Shown: piece after piece, positions 6,709 through 6,832 of the stretch
How the letters are laid out: the number at the start of each line of letters is the position of its first letter
How positions within the stretch are numbered: position 1 is the stretch's first letter
From: an uncultured Saprospiraceae bacterium
GTDB taxonomy: Bacteria; Bacteroidota; Bacteroidia; Chitinophagales; Saprospiraceae
Assembly: GCA_937942465.1 (NCBI GenBank)
Contig: CALDEO010000196.1
Span: 1 to 6,832 of the forward strand
Direction: 5' to 3'
Length of the DNA: 6,832 nt
Made by a program: the position numbers and the translations under genes
Notes under the pieces: generated by a model
The model's input: the letters and a program-made list of their open reading frames with translations, nothing else
Databases searched by the model: none
Told to the model about the DNA's origin: nothing

Positions 6709-6807
6709 CAAAATTGATATAGCACTGAAACTTGGAAGGATATGAAGTTAGCAGCGAGATATGGGTTTAAGCCAGCTATGGGATATATCAATGACTTGTG
6801 TAATTAA
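6706..6807 (+). pseudogene. 3' remnant of a second TPR gene
   Basis: Read in frame, this segment gives SQN-stop-YSTETWKDMKLAARYGFKPAMGY and then INDLCN before TAA. The intact neighbour ends SQVENSTGACKDMKLAARYG and continues YKPAMGYINDLCN. Of the last 23 residues 22 agree, the exception being Tyr to Phe. Of the five base changes in the last 24 codons, four are silent third-position changes, including TAG to TAA at the stop. That is the mark of a coding paralogue once under selection, not of a fresh copy. Upstream there is a TGA (6715-6717), the family Cys is now Trp (TGT to TGG), and no repeat units or start are found. An ATG at 6742 could give 21 residues, but nothing suggests it is used. 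It is best seen as the tail of a lost tandem paralogue. Confidence 0.8.
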
Positions 6808-6832
6808 GTATAGTTTTCGCAAATAGCATACT

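Noticed and set aside
6715..6717. In-frame TGA in the TPR-tail copy as a selenocysteine codon
   Set aside because: The matching codon in the intact gene is Glu, no start or gene body precedes it, and decay explains it better.
5372..6807. The direct repeat as attL/attR of an integrative element
   Set aside because: There is no integrase or other mobility gene between the copies, and they differ with a coding-selection pattern, unlike fresh attachment-site duplications.

Overview
The window most likely comes from a member of the Bacteroidota. The case rests on an AT-rich genome with few clear Shine-Dalgarno sites, a mevalonate-route gene set built on a GYDIA-type GHMP kinase and a class II HMG-CoA reductase, a secreted TPR protein with a GAC-D-A-G-A-C tail, and a TMTC-like GT-C glycosyltransferase. 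Genus cannot be fixed from the sequence alone; a flavobacterial or saprospiral relative is an inference.

Left and centre (1-4276, minus strand): transcription runs right to left through fni (type 2 isopentenyl-diphosphate isomerase), mvaA (class II HMG-CoA reductase, 5 bases after fni), a GYDIA-family GHMP kinase (98-base gap) and, after a 151-base AT-rich gap, the N-terminal 213 codons of a membrane glycosyltransferase that leaves the window at base 1. The first three genes form an isoprenoid cluster. HMGR makes mevalonate, the kinase probably phosphorylates mevalonate or phosphomevalonate, and the isomerase interconverts IPP and DMAPP. HMG-CoA synthase, the other kinase and the decarboxylase are not here. 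The glycosyltransferase looks unrelated and probably has its own promoter.

Right (4343-6832, plus strand): a 66-base divergent intergenic region separates fni from a signal-peptide-bearing protein of about ten TPR repeats. A 226-base spacer follows, carrying two similar hairpin repeats 31 bases apart. Then comes a DUF3179 gene of clearly lower GC (about 32 percent by hand count, against about 36 percent in the TPR gene and 40 percent or more in much of the mevalonate cluster).

The least expected structure is just beyond the DUF3179 gene. The last 34 codons of the TPR gene occur again in the same orientation (6706-6807 against 5372-5473; 87 of 102 bases identical, no gaps). Most changes in the best-conserved part are silent, and the second copy has no gene body and an in-frame stop. 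The DUF3179 gene and hairpin spacer therefore sit between an intact TPR gene and the tail of a lost paralogue. This looks like gene replacement or insertion within a former tandem pair.

I see no tRNA, rRNA, CRISPR array, transposase or integrase, and no clear defence or other novel multi-gene system. The mevalonate genes are ordinary for such bacteria. The novelty lies mostly in the TPR-tail/DUF3179 arrangement and in the unresolved substrate of the GYDIA kinase.
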